Shown piece by piece: positions 48,714-56,636 of a DNA stretch of 64,000 bases. Source of the DNA: Paenibacillus antibioticophila (lineage in GTDB: Bacteria; Bacillota; Bacilli; Paenibacillales; Paenibacillaceae); NCBI RefSeq assembly GCF_000455265.1, contig NZ_HG005140.1, positions 545,930-609,929 on the forward strand, in the 5' to 3' direction. The first letter of the stretch is position 1, and each line of letters opens with the position of its first letter. The notes under the pieces were generated by a model. That model made no database searches and had not been told where the DNA came from. It saw only the letters and a list, made by a program, of their open reading frames with translations. A program made the position numbers and the translations under genes.

Positions 48714-48913
48714 GCTGCATCACCTGATTTTTATTATACATAAAAATGCGAATTATCTATGTTTCCCAAGCCTATTTAAGGTTGTTGTAAGGTTCTATTA
48801 AGACTGAGGAAAGATGGATTCATTACTGTTGAAACAGAGGGGAAATATCCAAGGTGAAACGGCTGTCGTCTTCCCTATATTTTCAAAAAATTTGAATGGA
48901 GCTGACTTTTCAT

Positions 48914-49831
48914 ATGAGTAGTTCTATTATTGTCCAAACGCACAACCTGTCCAAAACGTATGAGGCTGTTAATCGTGTAAATAGAGTTAATCTTCATGTT
49001 CAGGAAGGAGAAATCTACGGGTTTCTGGGTCCAAACGGTGCGGGGAAAACAACCACGCTAAAAATGCTGCTCGGACTCATCAAACCTTCTGAAGGGACCA
49101 TCCATATTTTCGGGGAAAGCCTGAGCAAACATCGCCCATCCATTCTGCAACGTACCGGATCGCTGATAGAGTCTCCCTCCTTCTATGGACATCTAACGGG
49201 GCTTGAGAATATGAAGGTCATGCAACGCCTGCGTAACGTGCCGGATAGAAACGTTGATGAGGCGCTTCGGATCGTGCGGCTGGAAAATCAGAAAAACAAA
49301 AAAGCTGAACAATATTCGCTAGGAATGAAGCAACGGCTGGGGATCGCAATGGCTCTGCTCGCCTTCCCCAAACTGCTAATCCTCGATGAGCCAACGAACG
49401 GTCTGGACCCCGCAGGCATTGGTGAAATCCGGGAGCTCATTAAATCATTACCTGCACGCTATGGAATAACTATCTTGCTCTCCAGCCACCTTCTCTCGGA
49501 GATTGAACAAATCGCCACCTCGGTGGGCATTATCAGCGAAGGGAAGCTGCTGTTCCAGGGAAGTATGGCAAGCCTGCAGCATGAAAGCAGAACCTCCATC
49601 CTTCTAAAAACCGGAGACAATGTTAGAGCCGAAAAGATACTTCTCGCTAGAGCTTACAGTCCGGCCCGAATGGGCAGCCGGCTTAAGTTCGCCAATATTG
49701 CGGACACAGAGGTGGCGGAAATGAACAGACTGCTTGTTGAACATAATGTTCCAGTCACCCGGATCGAGGAGCAGAAGAAAAGTCTGGAGGATATATTTCT
49801 GGAGCTGACGGGGAAGGAGCGGAGCTTGTGA
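48914..49831 (+). CDS. ABC transporter ATPase (BcrA/LanF type)
   Basis: 305 residues. Walker A GPNGAGKTTTLKMLLG, signature YSLGMKQRLGIAMALL, Walker B LLILDEPTNGLDP, and a C-terminal ~70-residue domain as in bacitracin/lantibiotic immunity ATPases. The E-loop TGSLIESPSFYGHLTG is typical of LanF proteins. The ATG at 48914 has GGAG 12 nt upstream. With the next two permeases it forms a 1 ATPase + 2 permease exporter that protects against cell-wall-active peptides. Confidence 0.9.
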   Translation: MSSSIIVQTHNLSKTYEAVNRVNRVNLHVQEGEIYGFLGPNGAGKTTTLKMLLGLIKPSEGTIHIFGESLSKHRPSILQRTGSLIESPSFYGHLTGLENMKVMQRLRNVPDRNVDEALRIVRLENQKNKKAEQYSLGMKQRLGIAMALLAFPKLLILDEPTNGLDPAGIGEIRELIKSLPARYGITILLSSHLLSEIEQIATSVGIISEGKLLFQGSMASLQHESRTSILLKTGDNVRAEKILLARAYSPARMGSRLKFANIADTEVAEMNRLLVEHNVPVTRIEEQKKSLEDIFLELTGKERSL

Positions 49832-50580
49832 TCAAAATACTAGGGCTGGAATACTTCAAGATTCGCCGCAAAAAAATATGGACTATGATTATATTATTTC
49901 TTGTCGTGGAGATGCTGTGGGCCTTCATGTCCATCAGTCGGTCTATTGCCGGCAATCCGGATCAAGCCGTCTGGGAATCTGTCTTTTTTAGCATATCGTC
50001 CATGAATGGACTTTTTATGCCGATTATTTCGGCCATTGTCGTCTCCCGGATCTGTGATATGGAGCATAAAGGAGCAACCTGGAAAATGCTTGTTGCTACC
50101 AATGTGAGCCGCAGCCATCTCTACGCAGCGAAGTATATTTGCGCGAATAGTCTTCTCCTATATGGCATCCTTGCCCAGGGCGCACTCATGATCGTGTTCG
50201 GTTTGATAAAGGACTTTCCCGGCGCCCTCCCTATCGAATTGCTGAGCCGGTTCATTGGTGGCAGCCTGCTGACGACTCTCGCTGTTACGGCTCTTCAGCA
50301 ATGGATTTCTATGGCCATCAAGAATCAAGCCTTTGCACTGTGCCTGGGGATGCTGGGCGGTTTCATCGGCATGACCGCCGGTCTGTTCCCGGATGCTGTC
50401 AGACATATTTTTATCTGGTCTTATTATTTGGATCTCAGCCCGGTTACTTATCTATACGCTGAGCCTTCGGGCAGCTATATGGTACAGCTCGTAAGTCCTG
50501 GCATCGTAGTGGCTGCGCTGATCATGACCATCTTGTTCTATATCGCCGGAAGCATCCATGTCACCCGGCAGGAAATTTGA
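49828..50580 (+). CDS. ABC permease, first (LanE-like)
   Basis: 250 residues, six predicted helices, ABC-2-type fold of lantibiotic-immunity permeases (MIKILGLEYFKIRRKKIWTM, then SRICDMEHKGATWKMLVATN with the conserved E-x-x-x-x-T-W-K loop). The GTG start overlaps the ATPase stop by 4 nt, so the genes are coupled. It should pair with the permease encoded just downstream. Confidence 0.85.
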   Translation: MIKILGLEYFKIRRKKIWTMIILFLVVEMLWAFMSISRSIAGNPDQAVWESVFFSISSMNGLFMPIISAIVVSRICDMEHKGATWKMLVATNVSRSHLYAAKYICANSLLLYGILAQGALMIVFGLIKDFPGALPIELLSRFIGGSLLTTLAVTALQQWISMAIKNQAFALCLGMLGGFIGMTAGLFPDAVRHIFIWSYYLDLSPVTYLYAEPSGSYMVQLVSPGIVVAALIMTILFYIAGSIHVTRQEI

Positions 50581-50592
50581 GGAGGGAATCTG

Positions 50593-51324
50593 ATGAAACG
50601 AAGTATCTCTGCTGAATTGCTCAAATTGCGGCATTCCCGGATAGGCCTGGTACTCGCTGTACTCCCTGTCATAAGCCTGCTGATTGGATGTGCAAATTAT
50701 TATGTGAACCAAGGTGTCCTGCAAAACGGCTGGTACAGCTTGTGGACCCAGGTCAGCCTGTTTTACGGGGAGTTTTTCCTGCCTATCCTGATCGCCATCT
50801 GCTGTTCCTATATATGCAGACTGGAGCATCAGAACCGAAACTGGAATATGGTTTTGTCTTCTCCTGTAACGGTCGCTAGTGTGTATTTTACCAAATTAAT
50901 TGTCGTTAGCATTCTAATCTTGCTCGCACAAGCGCTGTTCATGGGACTTTACTGGCTTGCAGGCACCCTGTTCTCCTTATCCGATCCTTTCCCTCTAGAG
51001 ACTATAGGCTGGACGTTACGCGGATGGTATGCTTCTATATCCATTGCCGCTCTGCAATTGGGGCTGTCGCTGCGGATCCGCAGCTTCGCTACGCCTATCG
51101 GCATTAGTCTGTGCGCAGTTTTTATCGGGCTGGGTATGTATGTTGTCAAAGCGGGTGTATTTTTCCCGTTCTCGCTGCTCACCATCGGCATGAGCGTGCT
51201 GAGTCAAGATAAGCTGACTAACGCACAGAATATTCTGTTTTGGTTGATGAATATGGCTTTCATAATTATTTTTGCGACCATGTCTATTCGACGGCTAAAG
51301 AACAAAGATATTGTCACATCCTGA
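50593..51324 (+). CDS. ABC permease, second (LanG-like)
   Basis: 243 residues, six helices, same family as its neighbour: RSISAELLKLRHSRIGLVLA at the start and CRLEHQNRNWNMVLSSPVTV in the cytosolic loop. GGAGGG upstream of the ATG, 12 bp after the first permease. Confidence 0.85.
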   Translation: MKRSISAELLKLRHSRIGLVLAVLPVISLLIGCANYYVNQGVLQNGWYSLWTQVSLFYGEFFLPILIAICCSYICRLEHQNRNWNMVLSSPVTVASVYFTKLIVVSILILLAQALFMGLYWLAGTLFSLSDPFPLETIGWTLRGWYASISIAALQLGLSLRIRSFATPIGISLCAVFIGLGMYVVKAGVFFPFSLLTIGMSVLSQDKLTNAQNILFWLMNMAFIIIFATMSIRRLKNKDIVTS

Positions 51325-51346
51325 TTGCGCTTAGGAGGAACTTTGG

Positions 51347-51697
51347 ATGAAAAAAATATTGCTAGTGTTAGGGCTCATTATCGTGATTGCAGCATGCTTG
51401 TGGATGCTCTTCTTCACCCCGGAGAAGCTGACACCTGGAAATCCTGCGGGAAAAACCGTCTATTATTCGATGATAATTGGCCCCGGCGTACATGATGGTA
51501 ATGATCGTTACGACTATGAGATAACGGCCTATAATGATAAAGGACAGGAAAAGAAGCTTGATTTTTCGGCTGGGAAGCAATTGAAAGAAGGAGCTTATAT
51601 CCAGTTGTATTACACCCTGATTCGAGGCGTCACACACTGGGAAGAGATTTCCTTCGAGGAGCTTCCGGAGGCGGTGCGGCAGCAATATCAAAAATAA
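51347..51697 (+). CDS. YxeA-like (DUF1093) secreted small protein
   Basis: 116 residues. N-terminal signal/membrane helix (KILLVLGLIIVIAACLWMLF) and an OB-like beta domain (DRYDYEITAYNDKGQEKKLD, EGAYIQLYYTLIRGVTHWEE) typical of YxeA/DUF1093 proteins, which often sit in bacitracin or lantibiotic resistance loci. AGGAGG before the ATG, 22 bp after the second permease. Confidence 0.82.
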   Translation: MKKILLVLGLIIVIAACLWMLFFTPEKLTPGNPAGKTVYYSMIIGPGVHDGNDRYDYEITAYNDKGQEKKLDFSAGKQLKEGAYIQLYYTLIRGVTHWEEISFEELPEAVRQQYQK

Positions 51698-51781
51698 ACT
51701 GTCTGAACATCGGCAAAAGTTCATTGTAAAGTTATATACCTGTGGGGACCGCTGGGATAGGATTAACAATCGAGGAAAAGC

Positions 51782-51814
51782 AAAAATCCACAACCGGGAT
51801 CGGTTGTGGATTTT
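51782..51814. terminator. Strong bidirectional terminator
   Basis: AAAATCCACAACCG and CGGTTGTGGATTTT arms. It ends the transporter operon; on the minus strand it also lies just beyond the ssrA 3'-end copy, in the position of an ssrA terminator. Confidence 0.85.
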
Positions 51815-51819
51815 CAGTA

Positions 51820-51913
51820 TGGAGGCGAGGGGAGTCGAACCCCTGTCCGGAGGCAAACGCCACATAGGCTTCTACGGGTGTAGTGACAGGTTTGATGTCA
51901 CTTTAGGAACTCC
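51820..51913 (-). pseudogene. Duplicated 3' end of ssrA (tmRNA)
   Basis: 94 nt that match the last 93 nt of the intact ssrA (54600-54692) with about seven differences, including the whole T-arm half GGGGTTCGACTCCCCTCGCC and the terminal CCA. Beyond 51913 the similarity stops abruptly. An ssrA 3' end is a classical integrase attachment site, so this is best read as the distal att copy of an element inserted downstream of ssrA. Confidence 0.8.
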
Positions 51914-51961
51914 ATTTGAAGTAGGTTCAATAATGCTGCTAATACATCAAGTTCATTCTAT

Positions 51962-52097
51962 GAAGTTACGTGCAAGTTAAATCACTGATACTCCCAAGTT
52001 CTGAATCCCCCAAAACAAAGTATCTGCAGCATTATTCCCATTACTTCCTTACCAATGGAATAGCCATACGCAAGTTACGTGCAAGTTACCGTCAAGT
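51962..52097. repeat. 11-bp-phased CAAGT repeats flanking an AlbA_2 relic
   Basis: CAAGT starts at 52071, 52082 and 52093, exactly 11 bp apart (unit CAAGTTACGTG), immediately after the relic's stop; a second pair GAAGT/CAAGT lies at 51962 and 51973, again 11 bp apart. Confidence 0.65.
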
Positions 52098-52103
52098 AAG
52101 CTA

Positions 52104-52597
52104 CTAAGCCCAGTAAGGCACATACTTCATATGTTTTGGAGCAGTATCAGGGTCTTTTGCCTTAACTTTTGATGCTTCTACTGCATCTTTAATTATCCTG
52201 GAGGCAATAGAGATTTGCTTACTATCCATTCCAAAACGCTGGCGCAAAGTTGCATTTGTCATAAAGTCTCTAGTTACATATTTCAAACAGGCATGCATGT
52301 AACACGCCCTGACCCGTTCTTCTCGATCCATTTCTGCAAATGGCTTATGCGAAAATAAAATTACTCGAGTGTGTTCTTCAGTAACCTCAATTATTGGAGC
52401 TGGTAACTGATAAAACTCTGTTTGCGACACAACTTTATCAAAGCCACTACCTCGTTCTTCACAGACTCCAACACGGCGTAGGAATGAGGCGATCGCTTCA
52501 TTTCGTGACTTAGGGGGACTGTCGATAAATCGTTCCACTTGAACGAGCGGTATTCCTGGATTCGTTATTTCCATACGATCCGAGAAAATTTCAATGC
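52104..52597 (-). pseudogene. C-terminal half of an AlbA_2/RecG-like (COG2865) regulator
   Basis: Starting near 52597 the minus strand encodes SRISIEIFSDRMEITNPGIP, SRNEAIASFLRRVGVCEERG, SGFDKVV, the HATPase_c_4-type end of AlbA_2/Schlafen-like transcriptional regulators, then a C-terminal winged helix. The N-terminal DNA-binding AlbA_2 half is missing: at ~52597 the sequence passes directly into a Doc relic on the other strand. The remaining frame is open (~165 codons) but truncated, so the gene is probably dead. Confidence 0.7.
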
Positions 52598-52847
52598 TTA
52601 TCCTACTATTTTCGAAAAAGCCGCAGCAATGCTCGAATCCCTCGGCCAAAACCATCCTTTTCACAACGCAAACAAACGGACCGCTTTTACAGCACTGGTT
52701 GTATTCCTACGTTTTAATGGCCTGCACTTCAAGATGGACACAAAAAAAGCCGAAGATTTTACTGTAGATATGGTTAATCATCGTTTTGATTTTCAAGAGA
52801 TGGTTTCGATTATTGAGGCTCACTGCATCGCAGTTCCTAATTCATAA
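52597..52847 (+). pseudogene. 5'-truncated Doc/Fic toxin relic
   Basis: AYPTIFEKAAAMLESLGQNH, then PFHNANKRTAFTALVVFLRF, aligns with residues 51 to the end of Doc proteins, including the intact HPFHNANKR motif. The first ~50 codons were lost at the junction with the AlbA_2 relic. The upstream in-frame ATG (52539) lies in antisense AlbA_2 sequence. A short ATCATCC/GGATGAT hairpin follows the stop at 52860-52876. Confidence 0.7.
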
Positions 52848-53096
52848 AGTACAAAAGATCATCCTCTTGCGGATGATGTTCATAATGGTGAGCCTTATTG
52901 AAGTGTATCAAATCATTCTCCTCAATGCGGCTATAACACTTCCTGATGAATTTAATAGAATATTATCTCTTAAATCAATTTCCCCTATTTCTGAGAATCA
53001 TACCAGCTTCAATAGATAATATTCTAAATTCATCTGTATCTGTACATATAATAATCAAATGCGTCTAAACTAGGCATTTTTTCTAGTGCCCTACGA

Positions 53097-53205
53097 ATCC
53101 TCCACCCGAATCCCCACCACTTTCTCAGCCAAATCCACATCGATACCCCGGAGCCATCTGCAGGACCTCGCCATGCAGGCGGAGCTCCAGCTCCGAGAGG
53201 TATAT
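53097..53205 (-). pseudogene. Three collinear scraps of a McrC-like gene
   Basis: Within ~110 bp: a piece matching the extreme 3' end of the McrC-like gene (TCCTCCACCCGAATCCCC, also at 29459), a piece matching 30744-30767 (CCCGGAGCCAT), and a piece matching 31371-31388 (GACCTCGCCATGCAGGCG, 18 identical). Order and strand are the same as in the intact gene, with everything between removed. The 250 bp before it (52848-53096) shows nothing else. Confidence 0.65.
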
Positions 53206-53224
53206 AGGACGTTTTAACAAAAAG

Positions 53225-53722
53225 TCACCCTTTCAGGTGATTTTTTGTGTCTATGATTTCATTACGCGAGGGTGCCCCATCATAACTTGATAATTCACTT
53301 AGCATCTTCTCGTACTTATTAAGATTCCTTTGTGCTTCGTACTTACTGTATTGTAGAACTTCCTTCTTTGTAAGGTATAACAATGTCCACCATTTGTTCC
53401 TATCGCGTGGTTCCCATATTTTCGCCAGCTCTTCGGGAGTAGCTGTGTTTAGTTCCTCATCATAGGCATCCAATTCAAGCCTGGCATCCACGATCAAATT
53501 TTCTAGTAAAACTCTTTTGACCCAGACATCATGAACATAGGGCAGCAAATGTTTGATATGTCGTTCAACTTCGAGTTCCTTTTCTTCCGAATTTGGACCA
53601 TAGCCATAAATGGGGCCAACGATCTTTTGGCCTTCCAAGTGAATTTTCACTTTAAACAAATCGTCTGCGTATTCATCATAGAATAAGGCTCCACCTGGAA
53701 TGGAATCTACAACAATCTCCAT
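53225..53722 (-). CDS. Hypothetical protein in the ssrA islet
   Basis: 165 residues from the ATG at 53722 (AGGAGG 9 nt upstream). Acidic N-terminal half (MEIVVDSIPGGALFYDEYAD, GYGPNSEEKELEVERHIKHL) and a Lys/Glu-rich helical C-terminal half (WWTLLYLTKKEVLQYSKYEA). No family recognised. It is divergent from an RHH regulator gene and shares with it a region holding an 11-bp perfect inverted repeat, as in toxin-antitoxin or repressor-target pairs. Confidence 0.55.
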   Translation of the reverse strand: MEIVVDSIPGGALFYDEYADDLFKVKIHLEGQKIVGPIYGYGPNSEEKELEVERHIKHLLPYVHDVWVKRVLLENLIVDARLELDAYDEELNTATPEELAKIWEPRDRNKWWTLLYLTKKEVLQYSKYEAQRNLNKYEKMLSELSSYDGAPSRNEIIDTKNHLKG

Positions 53723-53862
53723 CAATGCTGCCCTCCTATACGAAATATACCGACTAGGGACCAAAGATAATTTGGGGTGCAACGAGGTGTTCTTTCTCAG
53801 TTGTCGCACCAACCGTTTGTATTTATAATTGTATCATAATAAAACTACAATTTGTATTAATT

Positions 53863-53890
53863 TTATAACATAAATTGTGTTATGTTATAA
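53863..53890. promoter_or_regulatory. 11-bp perfect inverted repeat in a divergent promoter
   Basis: TTATAACATAA, six bases, TTATGTTATAA. The right arm overlaps a good -10 box (TATAAT at 53886-53891) for the RHH gene, so binding there would block transcription. The RHH protein itself is the obvious candidate binder. Confidence 0.6.
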
Positions 53891-53931
53891 TCCCTCACTT
53901 TCTTTCTATACTGATACGTGAGGTGATTCAT

Positions 53932-54126
53932 ATGAGTAATGACGAGTTCATCATAACTCCAAGGGAAGACAAGACTGTAACGATGTCGATCCGCATTGAA
54001 AAAATTCTTCAAGAACAATTAGATGAGCTTGCCCGAAAGAGCAACCGTTCCCGAAACGAAATCATAAACATGGCATTGGAATATGCCCTTAAGAATGTAA
54101 AGTTTATTGATTCTACAAATGATTAA
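53932..54126 (+). CDS. Ribbon-helix-helix (Arc/CopG-type) DNA-binding protein
   Basis: 64 residues. Strand TVTMSIRIEKILQEQLDELA and helices KSNRSRNEIINMALEYALKN make a complete RHH dimerisation and DNA-binding fold; such proteins bind the inverted repeat as dimers. GAGGTGAT before the ATG at 53932; the longer upstream frame crosses the operator and promoter. A short acidic tail follows. Likely autoregulator, possibly an antitoxin. Confidence 0.8.
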   Translation: MSNDEFIITPREDKTVTMSIRIEKILQEQLDELARKSNRSRNEIINMALEYALKNVKFIDSTND

Positions 54127-54138
54127 TCTATATATAAA

Positions 54139-54162
54139 AAAGGTGCCTTGTTAGGCACCTTA
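54139..54162 (+). terminator. Terminator after the RHH gene
   Basis: AAGGTGCC and GGCACCTT arms, 13 bp after the stop. Confidence 0.75.
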
Positions 54163-54185
54163 ACTTATCAACTTTTACCCTAACC

Positions 54186-54473
54186 CTGAAAAACAATATC
54201 GAGGTACGGCGATTACGGAGAGAGTCATCTGTTGCATTAAGTATCGGACAAGAACAATGGTTTGGATTCTCGCCTGAACAACGGCAAGCATTGGAATTTG
54301 CTTCGATGCGGAAAAAGGTCTTTACGAAAGATTTCGCTGATTTTATTGGCAGAAGCAGAGTAACTGCAAAGTTAATCTTGGAAACACTCGTTGAGGAAGG
54401 ATATTTAGAGCGAATCGGATCGAAACCAACCGATCCAAGACTACATTATATCCTGAGCTCTAAAGTTACTTGA
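54186..54473 (+). pseudogene. C-terminal fragment of a second AlbA_2/RecG-like regulator
   Basis: Open without a start from about 54186: SVALSIGQEQWFGFSPEQRQ, KDFADFIGRSRVTAKLILET, LVEEGYLERIGSKPTDPRLH. This is the C-terminal winged helix of COG2865-type proteins. The upstream parts are missing. Its stop lies in the first of a series of 11-bp repeats. Confidence 0.55.
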
Positions 54474-54521
54474 AAGCAGCTCTAAAGCAGCTTGAAAACA
54501 GCTCTAAAGATACTTGAAAGC
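54456..54521. repeat. Three 22-bp (six 11-bp) tandem repeats after the AlbA_2 fragment
   Basis: AGCTCTAAAGTTACTTGAAA-GC is repeated three times with few changes; CTCTA/CTTGA words alternate at 54458, 54469, 54480, 54491, 54502 and 54513, exactly 11 bp apart. Confidence 0.8.
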
Positions 54522-54549
54522 ATCTCTCCTCTCGATCGCCTCTAACAGC

Positions 54550-54587
54550 AAAGGGCCCTCGACCAATTCCTTGGTCGAGGGCCCTTT
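54550..54587 (-). terminator. ssrA terminator
   Basis: AAAGGGCCCTCGACCAA and TTGGTCGAGGGCCCTTT, a 17-bp perfect stem, 13 bp beyond the tmRNA 3' end. Confidence 0.85.
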
Positions 54588-54599
54588 CTGCGTCTCTTA

Positions 54600-54961
54600 T
54601 GGAGGCGAGGGGAGTCGAACCCCTGTCCGAAGGCAACGCCACATAGGCTTCTACGGGTGTAGTGACAGATTTGATGTCACCCTAGAGACTCCCTGTCACA
54701 AGATTCCCTTTGGGTCAGCCTGATTGTCTTCTTCCGTCGACCCCAGGCGGAGACCGATCGGCGTATCCCACTATAGGTTAGCCCCTACATCCGGCACATG
54801 GGCGATGCAAGAGAGGAGCACGCTCACAGGTTATTAAGCTGCGAAAGCGTAGTTGTTTTGTTGTTTGCCATTTAATAGGCTTTAGCGTTGATAAAGCGGC
54901 CGCGTCCCCACTACCCGCTACCCATGCTCGATCTACCCCCGTCGAATCCAAAAACGCCCCC
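54600..54961 (-). ncRNA. ssrA: tmRNA
   Basis: About 362 nt. The 5' end GGGGGCGTTTTTGGATTCGA pairs with the 3' end in a tRNA-Ala-like acceptor, with the T-arm GGGGTTCGACTCCCC and terminal CCA encoded. The tag frame ends GGC AAA CAA CAA AAC AAC TAC GCT TTC GCA GCT TAA TAA, giving a peptide ending GKQQNNYAFAA. It rescues stalled ribosomes together with SmpB, encoded at 61317-61802 on the same strand. The usual close smpB-ssrA linkage is interrupted here by ~6.3 kb. Confidence 0.95.
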
Positions 54962-54964
54962 GTA

Positions 54965-54993
54965 ATAAAAGGTGGTTCCCGGTTAACGGTCAA
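54965..54993 (-). promoter_or_regulatory. Putative sigma-A promoter of ssrA
   Basis: TTGACC, 17 bp, TTTTAT reading on the minus strand, just before the tmRNA 5' end (which is made by processing). Confidence 0.5.
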
Positions 54994-55260
54994 GCCAAGC
55001 ATGAATGCTGTGTTCTTTCCTTAACCTTCATTAGTATACCACATATGACGCGGAATTTGCCTGGTGAATCACTGGCAGCCGTGCCAAGCGGTAGAAATAA
55101 TTGTAGCAAGGCGCAAGCCGAAAAGCAAATTCACCCCTATAAAAAGCCGAGAAAATCTCAATAACTGTATAAATATTCCTTCATTCTGCTGTTCATTCAT
55201 GGTAAGATCATAGCATTCCATTTTCCTATTGGAATAATACGTTAATAATGGGGGTAAATT

Positions 55261-56304
55261 ATGATTTCCAGCACCAAGAAGCATAAGCTGCCGAGGCTTT
55301 TGCTATCCTGCGTAATCCTGCTCAGCTTGTTTGCGATGCCTTTCGCCGCGGCGGCTGAAGCTGTGGAGCCTGAATTGAACTGGATTGAGGGATCCGGTCA
55401 GAAGGTTCGGTTGTCCAATATCGCCGAGCTGACATTACCGGAAAATTACTTTTTCCTTGATGAGGACGATACGATTGCGTTCATCGAAGGCTTTCAGGAT
55501 CTTCCTTCATACAGGGAAATCGGATATGTAGAGCCTGCGTATGAGGATACGATGTGGAGCGTGTACTTCGAATATGATGAGACCGGTCATATCGAAGACG
55601 AGGAGAAATCCGACATCGACGCCAAGGCCCTGCTCAAGAGCTATAAAGACGGGCAAGAAGCAGCAAACGAGGAGCTGCCGGAATACAATCATCTCTTCGT
55701 GGATGGATGGTTCCAGGAGCCGGCCTATGACGACTCGCTTCGCAGTCTGACTTGGGCCCTGCTGTTGCACGATATTGATGGAGAGCCGCTGATCAACTAC
55801 AATGTGCGTGTCCTTACCCGTGTCGGATACATATCTGCTATTCTTGTCTCTGACCCGGAGAACCTGGCCGCGGACCGCAGCATGTTTGAGAGCGAGATCC
55901 TCCCTAATCTGACGGTAACCTCCGGCAATACCTACGCTGATTTCGATCCTTCCAAGGACAAGAAATCTTCCTTAGGTCTGACGGGGCTCATTCTGGGCGG
56001 AGCAGGCGCTGCTGTAGCCAAGAAAACAGGCCTCATCGCACTGATCACCCTGATCATCAAAAAGTTCTGGTTCCTGATTTTTGCACCCTTCCTCTGGTTC
56101 GGGAAGCTGTTCAAGAAGAAGAACAAGGACACAGGGCCGGTGCAAGACAACTTGCCTGCCGATCACTCTGGTTCCGGCCCGGATATGGCTCCGAATGTGC
56201 AGAGCTATCAGCAGCCATCAGCCGAGCAGCCGGATCAGAATCGCTTCCGCTCCAAATTCGAGGCAGAGAACGATCCAAACAACAAGCCGCCAACTTCTAT
56301 GTAA
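55261..56304 (+). CDS. DUF2167 membrane protein
   Basis: 347 residues. Signal peptide (residues ~10-32, LLLSCVILLSLFAMPFAAAA), an extracytoplasmic DUF2167 domain (LNWIEGSGQKVRLSNIAELT, FVDGWFQEPAYDDSLRSLTW), then one or two membrane helices near 240-285 and a polar, Pro/Gln-rich cytoplasmic tail. Function unknown; DUF2167 proteins are envelope proteins found in many bacteria. GGGGGT RBS. It is divergent from ssrA. Confidence 0.85.
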   Translation: MISSTKKHKLPRLLLSCVILLSLFAMPFAAAAEAVEPELNWIEGSGQKVRLSNIAELTLPENYFFLDEDDTIAFIEGFQDLPSYREIGYVEPAYEDTMWSVYFEYDETGHIEDEEKSDIDAKALLKSYKDGQEAANEELPEYNHLFVDGWFQEPAYDDSLRSLTWALLLHDIDGEPLINYNVRVLTRVGYISAILVSDPENLAADRSMFESEILPNLTVTSGNTYADFDPSKDKKSSLGLTGLILGGAGAAVAKKTGLIALITLIIKKFWFLIFAPFLWFGKLFKKKNKDTGPVQDNLPADHSGSGPDMAPNVQSYQQPSAEQPDQNRFRSKFEAENDPNNKPPTSM

Positions 56305-56350
56305 CTGCCACAACTGCAATACTGCAACACTTCATCATCTCTACATTTAG

Positions 56351-56543
56351 TACTCAATAACATTTTCAACATAATAGCCTGAAAAATAATAAAACCGGGG
56401 GCCGCTGCATGGACTCCCGGTTTTGTTGTATACAATTATCTGGCCACCTTCTGCTTCTCCCGCAATACGCGCTGGATATCGCGCTGAGCATCCCGCTTCG
56501 CGGCGGCGTCGCGCTTGTCGTACTGCTTTTTCCCCTTGCCGAG
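56351..56543 (-). pseudogene. Duplicated 3' end of smpB with its terminator
   Basis: 193 nt aligning without gaps to 61232-61424, about ten differences by my count. It contains the last ~35 codons of smpB (from [17 protein letters not shown] to VAR and the stop at 56436) and the AAAACCGGG/CCCGGTTTT terminator at 56391-56424. Similarity ends sharply at 56543; 56544-56636 holds nothing recognisable. The copy bounds a 4.88-kb segment whose other boundary is the real smpB. Confidence 0.85.
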
Positions 56544-56636
56544 GAAGGCGTCCATCTCAGTTCTTCCAGCTTACTGTCCATCTTACTGCTCACTCTACGG
56601 CAATGAACTACCGCGTACACCTTGGGATTGGCGGCC

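Noticed and set aside
54456..54521. CRISPR-like array
   Set aside because: Units are contiguous 22-bp repeats with no spacers and no cas gene.
56366..56620. 84-codon minus-strand frame over the smpB copy
   Set aside because: Reads the duplicated smpB 3' end out of frame.
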